64,000 nt of DNA from assembly GCA_965140555.1 (NCBI GenBank), contig OZ223260.1, positions 124,001-188,000 of the forward strand. Reading direction: 5' to 3'. Shown here in pieces: positions 1 to 8,072 of the stretch (positions are counted from its first letter, which is position 1; each line of letters opens with the position of its first letter). This DNA is from UBA1351 sp965140555. GTDB taxonomy: Bacteria > Bacillota > Clostridia > Lachnospirales > Vallitaleaceae. The notes under the pieces are model-generated. The model was not told the DNA's origin, ran no database searches, and saw nothing but the letters and a program-made list of their open reading frames with translations. The position numbers and the translations under genes were made by a program.

Positions 1-1289
1 TGGCTCCTAAATTGGTCAGTCGAGGCGTTCAAGTGTTAGGTACATCGGTGGATGCCATTGATGTTGCTGAGAATAGAAAGCGTTTTGAGCGATTACTTCG
101 AGAGTTGGGAATTCCTCAACCTGAAGGGTATGCCGTGACACAGATGGATGAAGCCCTTGAAGCTGCAAAAACTATCGGCTATCCGGTACTTGTCCGTCCT
201 TCTTATGTAATTGGTGGACGAGCCATGATGATTGTCTACAATGATGAGGAATTGAAGGCGTATGTAACAGAAGCCACTCAATTATCGGAAGACCAGCCGA
301 TCCTTATTGATGATTATATAGAAGGAACAGAAGTGGAAGTTGATGCCATCTGTGACCGACACGATATATTGATTCCTGGTATTATGGAACATATTGAGCG
401 AACAGGCGTCCATTCAGGTGATAGTTTTTGTGTGTACCCGCCTCAAAATCTATCCAAAGAAGTCCAAGATACCATTATCGCTTATACAAAGAAGATATCG
501 GTGGCGTTGCAAGTGTGCGGTTTAGTCAATATACAGTTTGTCGTCAGAGATAAAAAGGTTTATATTATTGAAGTGAATCCTAGAGCATCACGTACTGTCC
601 CGATTCTAAGCAAAGTAACCAAGATTCCTATGGTGAAAATTGCTATGGACGTTATTTTGGGCACGCGACTACAAGATTTAGAGTACGGGACCGGATTACA
701 TGAAACAACTGCATTAATCGCTGTTAAGGCCCCTGTATTTTCTTTTGTAAAACTTCAGGATGTTGATGCAGCATTAACACCTGAGATGAAGTCAACAGGT
801 GAAGTCTTAGGGCTAGATACAACCTATGAAAAGGCATTGATGAAGGCTTTTCTGGGAGCCGGATACGAATTTCAAGGTGAAGGGAAAGTCCTTCTATCTC
901 TTTCGGATCACAGCAAAGAGGAGGGGCTACCTATTGCCAAGGCGTTGAAAACTCTTGGCTTTGATATCATTGCTTCGTCCGGTACGAGTGCCTATTTGGG
1001 AAAAGAAGGTGTGGACAATCAGGCTATTGATATCTATGATATTCCAACGCTTCGCGACAGAATGAAGGCAAAAGAAATCGCGATGGTGGTCATTATTCCC
1101 ACAAAGGGTAAAGATGTATCTAGGGCAGGGTTTAAGTTGCGCAGTTTGGTTCAACATCTGGATGTGCCGAGTTTTACGTCTCTGGACACAGTCGCTGCCT
1201 ATTTAATTGCGCTAAAAACCTATCGTGATATTGAATCTCAAGGTAATGCTGTTGACTATGATACCATTGATTACTATATGTCCAAATAA
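1..1289 (+). CDS. carB: Carbamoyl-phosphate synthase large subunit, C-terminal part (5'-truncated by window edge)
   Basis: Only the last ~428 residues of the roughly 1,070-residue large subunit are present. The enzyme makes carbamoyl phosphate from bicarbonate, glutamine-derived ammonia and two ATP for pyrimidine and arginine synthesis. The visible part contains most of the second ATP-grasp half (EVNPRASRTVPILSK) and then the MGS-like allosteric domain (EGLPIAKALKTLGF, SSGTSAYL). A TTG at base 12 is in frame, but it is not the start, because homologous sequence runs in frame to the left edge. The following nfnA gene has its own promoter, so this is probably the end of a pyrimidine or arginine operon. 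Confidence 0.95.
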   Translation, partial: APKLVSRGVQVLGTSVDAIDVAENRKRFERLLRELGIPQPEGYAVTQMDEALEAAKTIGYPVLVRPSYVIGGRAMMIVYNDEELKAYVTEATQLSEDQPILIDDYIEGTEVEVDAICDRHDILIPGIMEHIERTGVHSGDSFCVYPPQNLSKEVQDTIIAYTKKISVALQVCGLVNIQFVVRDKKVYIIEVNPRASRTVPILSKVTKIPMVKIAMDVILGTRLQDLEYGTGLHETTALIAVKAPVFSFVKLQDVDAALTPEMKSTGEVLGLDTTYEKALMKAFLGAGYEFQGEGKVLLSLSDHSKEEGLPIAKALKTLGFDIIASSGTSAYLGKEGVDNQAIDIYDIPTLRDRMKAKEIAMVVIIPTKGKDVSRAGFKLRSLVQHLDVPSFTSLDTVAAYLIALKTYRDIESQGNAVDYDTIDYYMSK

Positions 1290-1310
1290 ACAGACGTAGC
1301 CTTTGCGGAG

Positions 1311-1339
1311 TTGAACTTTGCCTTGAATGGTGATATAAT
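1311..1339 (+). promoter_or_regulatory. SigA-type promoter of nfnAB
   Basis: TTGAAC (1311-1316) and TATAAT (1334-1339) are separated by 17 bp. They lie in the 107-bp gap between carB and nfnA, about 58 bp upstream of the nfnA start. The pair means nfnAB can be expressed independently of carB. Confidence 0.7.
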
Positions 1340-1396
1340 GCTTGATAGTTTGAATGTCAAAAGGATAGTTGAAAAGCTATATGAAAGGGCGAAGTC

Positions 1397-2227
1397 ATGT
1401 ATAAGATTTTGAAAAAAGAAATATTGAATGATGTGGTGCAATTAATGGTTATTGAAGCACCCTTTGTTGCTCGTAAATGTGAGCCCGGACAGTTTATTAT
1501 TCTTCGGGTCGGTGAAGAAGGTGAACGAATCCCACTAACTATTATGGATTATAATCGGGAAGAAAAATCCGTTACTATTGTTTATCAGATTCTAGGATTA
1601 ACGACACAGTTGCTGGCAGAAAAAGAAGCAGGAGATACCATTTTGGATTTTGTCGGCCCACTTGGAAAGGCAGCACCGCTTCATAAACAGAACCATGTGA
1701 TTGGTATTGGTGGTGGTGTTGGTAGCGCGCCACTATACCCACAAATAAAAAAATTATCAGAAATGGGCGTTCGTGTGGATGTTATTCTAGGTGGACGAAC
1801 GGAAGAATATGTCTTGTTGAAGGAAAAATTTGAAGCGATCTGTGAGCATGTCTATGTCGCAACGAATGATGGGTCATTAGGTGAAAAGGGATTTGTCACA
1901 GATGTGTTGAATCGTTTGCTTGCTGAAGGCAATGTATATGATGAGGTTATTGCTATCGGACCACTTATTATGATGAAAGCAGTCGTTGGGATTACAAAAC
2001 CGTTATCGTTGCCGACGGCAGTATCATTGAACCCGGTGATGATTGACGGAACTGGAATGTGCGGCGGATGTCGTGTGACTGTTGGGAATGAAACAAAATT
2101 TGCATGTGTGGACGGACCGGATTTCGATGGTTTGAAAGTAGATTTTGATGAAGCCATGCGACGTCAAAATTATTATAAGGAGCAAGAAACACATATCTGT
2201 CGAATGGAGGGTGTAAAACGTGGCTAA
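1397..2227 (+). CDS. nfnA: NADH-dependent ferredoxin:NADP+ oxidoreductase, small subunit (NfnA-like)
   Basis: This 276-residue protein has the dihydroorotate dehydrogenase/sulfide dehydrogenase electron-transfer fold. It has an FAD-binding half (RIPLTI near residue 44), a nucleotide-binding loop (GIGGGVGS, 103-110) and a C-terminal [2Fe-2S] motif (C222, C225, C237). PyrK proteins share this fold, but the next gene encodes the large Nfn subunit and overlaps this one by 8 bp, so NfnA is the better call. Nfn complexes couple NADPH, NADH and ferredoxin by flavin-based electron bifurcation in the cytosol of anaerobes. An AAGGG element precedes the ATG. Confidence 0.88.
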   Translation: MYKILKKEILNDVVQLMVIEAPFVARKCEPGQFIILRVGEEGERIPLTIMDYNREEKSVTIVYQILGLTTQLLAEKEAGDTILDFVGPLGKAAPLHKQNHVIGIGGGVGSAPLYPQIKKLSEMGVRVDVILGGRTEEYVLLKEKFEAICEHVYVATNDGSLGEKGFVTDVLNRLLAEGNVYDEVIAIGPLIMMKAVVGITKPLSLPTAVSLNPVMIDGTGMCGGCRVTVGNETKFACVDGPDFDGLKVDFDEAMRRQNYYKEQETHICRMEGVKRG

Positions 2228-3608
2228 TATGCAACCCAATAAAGTTAGGATGCAAGAACAAGATCCTAATATTCGAAATAAAAATTTTCTAGAAGTAGCG
2301 TTAGGTTATACACTTGAAGAAGCTATCCAAGAGGCTGAACGCTGCTTGAACTGTAAGCATCAACCATGTAAAAAGGGATGCCCTGTTAATATAAAAATAC
2401 CTGAATTTATTCAGGCGGTGAAAGCCGGAGAGATTGAACAAGCCTATGGAATCATTACACAAGATAATAGTTTACCTTCCATATGCGGACGTGTCTGTCC
2501 TCAGGAAAACCAATGTGAAGGCCTTTGTGTACGGAAAATCAAAGGTGAACCTGTCGGTATTGGGCGCTTGGAACGTTTTGTTGGCGACTGGGTAAGAGCT
2601 AATAAGACAGGCCAAGGAGAGCAATCGGATAAATCAGCAGGAAAAGTTGCCATTGTAGGTAGTGGACCGGCAAGTTTAGCATGTGCAGCGGATTTGGCCC
2701 ATTTGAACTATGATGTAACCTTGTTTGAGGCGCTACATCAACTTGGTGGTGTTCTGATGTATGGTATTCCTGAATTTAGACTACCGAAAGAATTGGTTCA
2801 AGCTGAAATTCAAGACGTGTTAGACCTTGGTGTTCATGTTGAAAAAAATGTCATTATCGGGAAGTCTTTGGATATAGTAGACTTATTTGATGATGGTTAT
2901 GGCGCCGTGTTTATTGGTAGCGGTGCCGGACTACCTAGATTTTTGAACATTCCCGGTGAAAATCTAAATGGGGTTTACTCATCCAATGAATTTTTGACAC
3001 GGGTCAATTTAATGAAAGCCTATGATTTCCCTAATAATCATACACCCATACGTATTGGTAAAAAAGTTGTTGTCGTGGGTGGGGGTAATGTAGCCATGGA
3101 TGCGGCACGAACAGCAAAACGACTAGGTGCTGATGTGACGGTTGTATATCGACGTGGCATGGAAGAACTGCCTGCAAGAGCAGAAGAAGTTCACCATGCA
3201 GTTGAAGAGGATATTGTGTTTGATTTACTCAAAAATCCAACACGTATTGTTGGTGAAGACGGTCAAGTTGTCGGTATAGAAACAGTAAAGATGGAATTAG
3301 GTGAACCGGATGAGTCAGGTAGACGACGCCCTGTTGAAATGACAGGGAGTGAAGCGTTTATCGAGGCGGATACCATTATTATTGCCATTGGTCAAACGCC
3401 GAATCCTATGATTACAGATGCGACGAAAGATATTGCGTTGAACCGATATGGCTGTATTCAAGTCGATGAAGATACGATGGAAACATCTATGCCTGGAGTC
3501 TATGCCGGTGGCGATGCAGTAACCGGAGCGGCAACGGTAATACTGGCTATGGGAGCCGGGAAAAAGGCGGCTTCTTCCATTCATAAACAACTCAAAAAAA
3601 GTAAATAG
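2220..3608 (+). CDS. nfnB: NADH-dependent ferredoxin:NADP+ oxidoreductase, large subunit (NfnB; GltD-like)
   Basis: The 462-residue protein resembles the glutamate synthase small subunit. It has an N-terminal iron-sulfur domain with two Cys clusters (C42, C45, C50, C54 and C89, C93, C99, C103), an FAD Rossmann motif (GSGPASLACAADL) and an NADP(H) Rossmann motif (VVVGGGNVAMDAARTAKR). No large glutamate synthase subunit lies nearby, and the gene overlaps nfnA, which supports an Nfn complex rather than GltD. The start is a GTG 8 nt after GGAGGG, inside the end of nfnA. Confidence 0.88.
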   Translation: MANMQPNKVRMQEQDPNIRNKNFLEVALGYTLEEAIQEAERCLNCKHQPCKKGCPVNIKIPEFIQAVKAGEIEQAYGIITQDNSLPSICGRVCPQENQCEGLCVRKIKGEPVGIGRLERFVGDWVRANKTGQGEQSDKSAGKVAIVGSGPASLACAADLAHLNYDVTLFEALHQLGGVLMYGIPEFRLPKELVQAEIQDVLDLGVHVEKNVIIGKSLDIVDLFDDGYGAVFIGSGAGLPRFLNIPGENLNGVYSSNEFLTRVNLMKAYDFPNNHTPIRIGKKVVVVGGGNVAMDAARTAKRLGADVTVVYRRGMEELPARAEEVHHAVEEDIVFDLLKNPTRIVGEDGQVVGIETVKMELGEPDESGRRRPVEMTGSEAFIEADTIIIAIGQTPNPMITDATKDIALNRYGCIQVDEDTMETSMPGVYAGGDAVTGAATVILAMGAGKKAASSIHKQLKKSK

Positions 3609-3633
3609 AATACCCTTTTTGGGATAAAATAAT

Positions 3634-3671
3634 GAAGGAGGTAATCAAGTGAAGACTTGATACCTCCTTTT
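3634..3671 (+). terminator. Intrinsic terminator after nfnAB
   Basis: A stem of about 15 bp with one bulged A closes a GAAG loop (3651-3654) and is followed by TTTTAG. The GGAGG inside the left arm is part of the stem and no reading frame follows it. The hairpin lies between convergent nfnB and dgkA and may serve both. Confidence 0.75.
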
Positions 3672-3705
3672 AGTTGTATCTGTTTAAAAGACATGGATTA
3701 TAGTT

Positions 3706-4077
3706 CTACATGAATCGTACATAAAGCGATAGCCATGACAGTATGGGCGGAAGGAAAAGAATAATACCCACAATCATAGCAACACATGCAGATATGAGAA
3801 CGGCACCGGCACTCATATCTTTAATATACTTGATTCGAATATCTTTTTCAGGATGAATAAAATCCATTATTTTTTCGATACATGTATTAAAAGTTTCAGC
3901 GGCAAAAACTTGACCGGATACAATTAATAATATACACCATTTTGTGGCGCTTATTTGAAAGAAAAAACCACAAAGGATGGCAAAGGTGAAGCAAAGGGTA
4001 TGGATTTTAAAATTACGTTCCGATTGAAAAGTATGTTTAATGCCTTCTAGTGCATGGCGAAAACTTTGTATAAACAT
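3706..4077 (-). CDS. dgkA: Diacylglycerol/undecaprenol kinase family membrane protein
   Basis: This small integral membrane kinase (123 residues) has the family motifs ERNFKIH near the N-terminus and ETFNTCIEKIMD in the middle, and three predicted membrane helices. In Gram-positive bacteria the family mainly phosphorylates undecaprenol for cell-wall lipid carrier supply. I chose the ATG at 4077 (protein begins MFIQSF) because GGAGG lies 9 nt upstream. The longer frame, to 4098, would place that site inside the coding region. It follows nadE by 71 bp on the same strand and is probably cotranscribed with it. Confidence 0.88.
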   Translation of the reverse strand: MFIQSFRHALEGIKHTFQSERNFKIHTLCFTFAILCGFFFQISATKWCILLIVSGQVFAAETFNTCIEKIMDFIHPEKDIRIKYIKDMSAGAVLISACVAMIVGIILFLPPILSWLSLYVRFM

Positions 4078-4148
4078 AATTCGTGCCTCCATGTGCATTT
4101 TGTTAGTGGAAATGCACCATTGTATTCAACAAGGATTCTATATCATAA

Positions 4149-6089
4149 TTAGAGAGTCTCAACCTCAGCCATCCATAATGCAACACTTGCATCCGATGGC
4201 ATACGTAAGTCACCTCTCGGGGAAAGACAGATGGAACCAACCTTCGGACCGTCAGGTAAGGCGCTGCGTTTAAATTGCTGACTGAAGAAACGACGGTAGA
4301 ATAGTTTCATCCACTTTAGGATAATGATAGGATCATAATAGGAACCGAATGCATACTGTGCCAAGGTGTATATTTTGGAAGGCGTTGAGCCATAACGCAA
4401 CATATGATATAAAAAGAAGTCGTGAAGTTCATAAGGACCGACAACTTCTTCGGTTTTTTGAGCAATATTGCCGTCAGCAGATGGTGGTAGAAGCTCAGGA
4501 GATACGGGTGTCGCCAAAATATCAGATAGAATGTCTTTGGACTTGCGTGTTTCTTCGTTCAAAGAAACCCATTCAACAAGATAACGTACCAAGGTTTTTG
4601 GTATAGATACATTAACGCCATACATGGACATGTGATCCCCATTATAGGTGGCAAACCCTAAAGCAAGTTCCGATAAATCCCCGGTTCCGACGACGATACC
4701 GCCTTCTTTGTTGGCTAAGTCCATAAGAATTTGGGTACGTTCACGGGCCTGTGAATTTTCGTAAGTGATATCGTGTATGTTGGCATCTTGTTCAATATCT
4801 TTAAAGTGTTGTGTGACGGCATCAGCTATGGATATTTCTTTAATCGTTATATGTAAAGATTTCATTAATTCCATGGCATTATTATAGGTACGTCCCGTTG
4901 TACCAAAGCCCGGCATTGTGACACCGATAATATCTTCACGATTACGGCCTAACATGTCAAAGGTTTTAACAGTTACTAAAAGGGCCAGTGTAGAATCAAG
5001 ACCACCGGAGATACCGATAATTGCTTTCGGAGAACCTATATGAGCAATACGCTTTGCCAATCCTTGTGTTTGAATATGAAAAATTTCCTCACAACGTTTA
5101 AAGCGATCCTCTTGATTAGAAGGAACAAAAGGATGTTGTGTAATAAAGCGATTAATTGTTGATAAAGTATGTTTTTGGTGGAAAATGACGCGCTGTTGTA
5201 ATGTGTGGTTGGCAAAGTGTTTTTTAGTGTCTCTATAGGTGTTCGAATGTAAACGGTCGAAGTTCAAATGCTCAATATCAATATCGCTCATAATCAAGGT
5301 GGGTTCAAGACTAAAACGATCAGATTCACTGAGTAACGTACCGTTTTCAGCAATTAAGCTATGGCCACCGTACATAACATCGGTTGTTGATTCACCATAA
5401 CCTGCACTTGCATAGGCATAAGCGGCAAAACAACGGGCAGATTGATTTTTGACCAAAGCTTTGCGATAGTCGCTTTTTCCGATTAAGTCATTACTGGCGG
5501 ATAGATTTGCCAAGATGTAAGCGCCGTTTAATGATTGCAGAGAACTTGGAGGAATAGGAGACCAAAGGTCCTCGCAAATTTCAACGCCGAAGGTATAATA
5601 CGGTTCGCAGTTGTTCTCAAATATAAGTTGGCTGCCGATGGGAATCATGCTACCGTCAATGTCGACGCTGTTGTCAGTCATATGTTCGGCATTAGCAAAC
5701 CATCGTGTTTCGTAGAATTCATTGTAAGTGGGTAAGTAGGTTTTTGGAATTAATCCCAGTATTTGGCCGCCATGAACAACAGCAGCCATATTATAGACAC
5801 TGTCATCAATCATCATGGGTAGACCGACTACAATAACTGCCGGTTTTAAAGTGCTATAGCGTTTAATATCAAGAAGTCCTTCCAAAGCGGCATCTAAAAG
5901 TAACCGTTGATGGAAGAGATCGCCACAGGTATAGCCGGTTATGCATAATTCCGGACATACTAGAAGGTCAACGTCAGAGGAACAAGCCTGTTCATAGATA
6001 CTCTTTAATTGATCGACATTATAGGTGACATCCGCTACTTTTATAGAGGGTGTTGCACAGGCAACACGTGTATATCCATATTTTTTCAT
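4149..6089 (-). CDS. nadE: Glutamine-dependent NAD+ synthetase
   Basis: The 646-residue enzyme converts nicotinate adenine dinucleotide to NAD+ with glutamine as nitrogen source. The N-terminal half is a nitrilase-type glutaminase with the catalytic Cys in VEICEDLW. The C-terminal half is an ATP pyrophosphatase-type synthetase with GISGGLDSTLALL near residue 357. The two-domain length matches glutamine-dependent NadE rather than the ammonia-dependent form of ~275 residues. The second ATG (MKKYGYTR) is preferred because AAAGG lies 9 nt upstream. The first ATG overlaps that site. Confidence 0.95.
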   Translation of the reverse strand: MKKYGYTRVACATPSIKVADVTYNVDQLKSIYEQACSSDVDLLVCPELCITGYTCGDLFHQRLLLDAALEGLLDIKRYSTLKPAVIVVGLPMMIDDSVYNMAAVVHGGQILGLIPKTYLPTYNEFYETRWFANAEHMTDNSVDIDGSMIPIGSQLIFENNCEPYYTFGVEICEDLWSPIPPSSLQSLNGAYILANLSASNDLIGKSDYRKALVKNQSARCFAAYAYASAGYGESTTDVMYGGHSLIAENGTLLSESDRFSLEPTLIMSDIDIEHLNFDRLHSNTYRDTKKHFANHTLQQRVIFHQKHTLSTINRFITQHPFVPSNQEDRFKRCEEIFHIQTQGLAKRIAHIGSPKAIIGISGGLDSTLALLVTVKTFDMLGRNREDIIGVTMPGFGTTGRTYNNAMELMKSLHITIKEISIADAVTQHFKDIEQDANIHDITYENSQARERTQILMDLANKEGGIVVGTGDLSELALGFATYNGDHMSMYGVNVSIPKTLVRYLVEWVSLNEETRKSKDILSDILATPVSPELLPPSADGNIAQKTEEVVGPYELHDFFLYHMLRYGSTPSKIYTLAQYAFGSYYDPIIILKWMKLFYRRFFSQQFKRSALPDGPKVGSICLSPRGDLRMPSDASVALWMAEVETL

Positions 6090-6142
6090 AAGAATCATCC
6101 TTTTAGCTTTTTTCCTATTTTAACATATTTTTGGAATAATTG

Positions 6143-6171
6143 TTGTAAGAACATCAATTATTTTGTAGAAT
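6143..6171 (+). promoter_or_regulatory. SigA-type promoter of the mgsA-comEA cluster
   Basis: TTGTAA (6143-6148) and TAGAAT (6166-6171) are separated by 17 bp. They lie in the gap between divergent nadE and mgsA, 39 bp upstream of the mgsA start. Confidence 0.55.
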
Positions 6172-6210
6172 GGGAGAGTGACACCAGAGAAGAAATATGG
6201 AGGATATACT

Positions 6211-6681
6211 ATGACAGAAATTAATAATGCGGATTATCGCATGAGCAAGCAAAAGAAAATTGCATTGGTAGCCCATGATAATAGGAAAAAAGATTTATTA
6301 TCTTGGACAAAAGAAAATCGTGAGGTTTTAGCGACTCATTTCTTATTTGGCACAGGAACAACAGGAATGCTTATTGCAAAGGAAACAGGATTGCCTGTTA
6401 AAACCTATAATAGTGGCCCTCTTGGTGGTGACCAACAAATCGGGAGTCGTATTATTGAAAGTGATATAGATTTCCTTATCTTTTTTTGGGATCCTTTGGA
6501 AGCACAACCGCATGACCCGGATGTAAAGGCTTTGTTGCGTATTGCCGTTCTTTATGATATTCCGGTTGCGATGAATCGTGCGACTGCTGACTTTATGTTT
6601 CATTCAGCATTGATGGAACAAGAATACGAGAGATTAATCGTTGATTATAATGAGAGGCTAAAGCGTCATATCGATTTATAA
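6211..6681 (+). CDS. mgsA: Methylglyoxal synthase
   Basis: The 156-residue protein converts dihydroxyacetone phosphate to methylglyoxal and phosphate, a bypass that relieves sugar-phosphate stress. Clear family motifs are LVAHDNRK, GTGTTGMLI, SGPLGGDQQIGS (with the catalytic Asp) and FFWDPLEAQPHDPDVKALLR. The ATG at 6211 is preferred because GGAGG lies 8 nt upstream, and the resulting length is close to E. coli MgsA (152). An earlier in-frame start at 6178 lacks a good site. comEA follows after 12 bp. Confidence 0.95.
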   Translation: MTEINNADYRMSKQKKIALVAHDNRKKDLLSWTKENREVLATHFLFGTGTTGMLIAKETGLPVKTYNSGPLGGDQQIGSRIIESDIDFLIFFWDPLEAQPHDPDVKALLRIAVLYDIPVAMNRATADFMFHSALMEQEYERLIVDYNERLKRHIDL

Positions 6682-6693
6682 AGGAGGATATGT

Positions 6694-7353
6694 ATGCATA
6701 ATAAGATTTTTTTTGGCGTAGCAGCTGGAGTTATCTTATTAATAGGAGCTTATCTTTTTATAGCACATGAATCAAGATTACCGGTTCTTTATGTTTCGGA
6801 AGAATCTGAAGAGGCACCGGCAATAGATGCGGTGGAAGGCTCTGAGGGGGGAGAAGAAACAAAGAACCGGATGAATCAAGCAAGTGACGATGTAGATGAT
6901 AAGGCTATGCCGATTCAATCGACGTATATAGAAGTCTATATTAGTGGTTCGGTAATGAAGCCGGGGGTATATTCTTTTGAAGAAGGCGCAAGAGTTACAG
7001 ACGGACTGGATAAGGCGGGAGGGCTGTCCGAGGAGGCGGCCACTTCAGCAGTGAATTTGGCCCGGCTTATGGAAGATGGCGAACAAATCTATTTTCCGAC
7101 AGAGGATGAAGTCTCTAACGGATATAGGGTCGGAGATGGGTTGCAAGAGGATGCGTCAAAACCGATTAATTTGAACCGTGCGTCTTTAAATGAGCTCATG
7201 GAAATACCTGGAGTCGGTGAGGCTAAAGGAAAGGCAATTATACAATATCGGGAAGAACAAGGGGCGTTTGGAACTGTTGAAGAGCTTATGCAGGTGCCGG
7301 GCATAAAAGAAGCATCATTTGAGCAGATGCAATCATATATCTGTGTAAATTGA
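6694..7353 (+). CDS. comEA: ComEA-family competence DNA-binding protein
   Basis: The 219-residue protein has an N-terminal membrane anchor (residues ~5-24), a low-complexity acidic linker, an SLBB-type domain (IEVYISGSVMKPGVYSF, ~78-110) and a C-terminal double helix-hairpin-helix domain (INLNRASLNELMEIPGVG, ~158-205). This is the standard architecture of the DNA receptor that holds incoming DNA at the outer membrane face during transformation. ComEC-type genes lie 3 kb downstream in the same direction, separated by a two-component system and a GerMN gene. Confidence 0.93.
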   Translation: MHNKIFFGVAAGVILLIGAYLFIAHESRLPVLYVSEESEEAPAIDAVEGSEGGEETKNRMNQASDDVDDKAMPIQSTYIEVYISGSVMKPGVYSFEEGARVTDGLDKAGGLSEEAATSAVNLARLMEDGEQIYFPTEDEVSNGYRVGDGLQEDASKPINLNRASLNELMEIPGVGEAKGKAIIQYREEQGAFGTVEELMQVPGIKEASFEQMQSYICVN

Positions 7354-7376
7354 TGAAATGACAGAGGATGGTTGAG

Positions 7377-8072
7377 ATGGATAAAAGAATTTTAATAGTG
7401 GATGATGAAAAAGTAATTGTAAAAGGACTTCGATATAGTCTTGAACAAGAAGGCTATCGTATTGATGCGGCCTATGACGGTGGTGAAGCCGTTCAATTAG
7501 CGGACAAAAATTCCTATGATTTAATTATATTGGATGTAATGCTTCCGGTTATGGATGGAATGGATGTTTGTCGACATATTCGTAAGACATCTATGGTGCC
7601 TATTATTATGTTGACGGCTAAAGGCGAAGATATGGACAAAATACTTGGTTTGGAATTCGGAGCCGATGATTATATGACCAAACCGTTTAATATACTAGAA
7701 TTAAAGGCCAGGATAAAGGCTATTTTTCGTCGCAACAATTATGTGAGTGAGAGTAAAGATGGGGATGCCATGTCGGTTGTGGTTAAAGGCGATATTAAGA
7801 TTCAGAAAGAGAGTCGCCGTGTTTTTGTTCGGGAACAAGAAGTTAATTTGACAGCCAAGGAATTTGACCTCATGGAATTATTTCTTTCTTATCCAAGCAA
7901 AGTGTATTCAAGAGAACAACTATTAAGCATTGTGTGGGGATATGATTATCCTGGTGATGTTCGTACGGTTGATGTTCATGTGCGTCGATTGAGAGAGAAG
8001 ATTGAGACAAAGCCTAGTGAGCCTCGATATATCCATACAAAGTGGGGAGTGGGTTACTATTATCAACAATAA
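7377..8072 (+). CDS. OmpR/PhoB-family response regulator
   Basis: This 231-residue two-domain regulator has an N-terminal receiver (acidic pair D9/D10, phosphoacceptor D53 in ILDVMLPVMDG, K102 in TKPF) and a C-terminal winged-helix DNA-binding domain (NLTAKEFDLMELF, VDVHVRRLREKIE). The second ATG, at 7377, is used because AGAGG ends 9 nt upstream of it and directly abuts the first ATG at 7368. The partner kinase gene overlaps its 3' end. The target genes cannot be deduced from this window. Confidence 0.93.
   Translation: MDKRILIVDDEKVIVKGLRYSLEQEGYRIDAAYDGGEAVQLADKNSYDLIILDVMLPVMDGMDVCRHIRKTSMVPIIMLTAKGEDMDKILGLEFGADDYMTKPFNILELKARIKAIFRRNNYVSESKDGDAMSVVVKGDIKIQKESRRVFVREQEVNLTAKEFDLMELFLSYPSKVYSREQLLSIVWGYDYPGDVRTVDVHVRRLREKIETKPSEPRYIHTKWGVGYYYQQ

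Noticed and set aside
3634..3671. AAGGAGGT as a ribosome-binding site
   Set aside because: It is the left arm of a terminator hairpin and no start codon with a reading frame follows.
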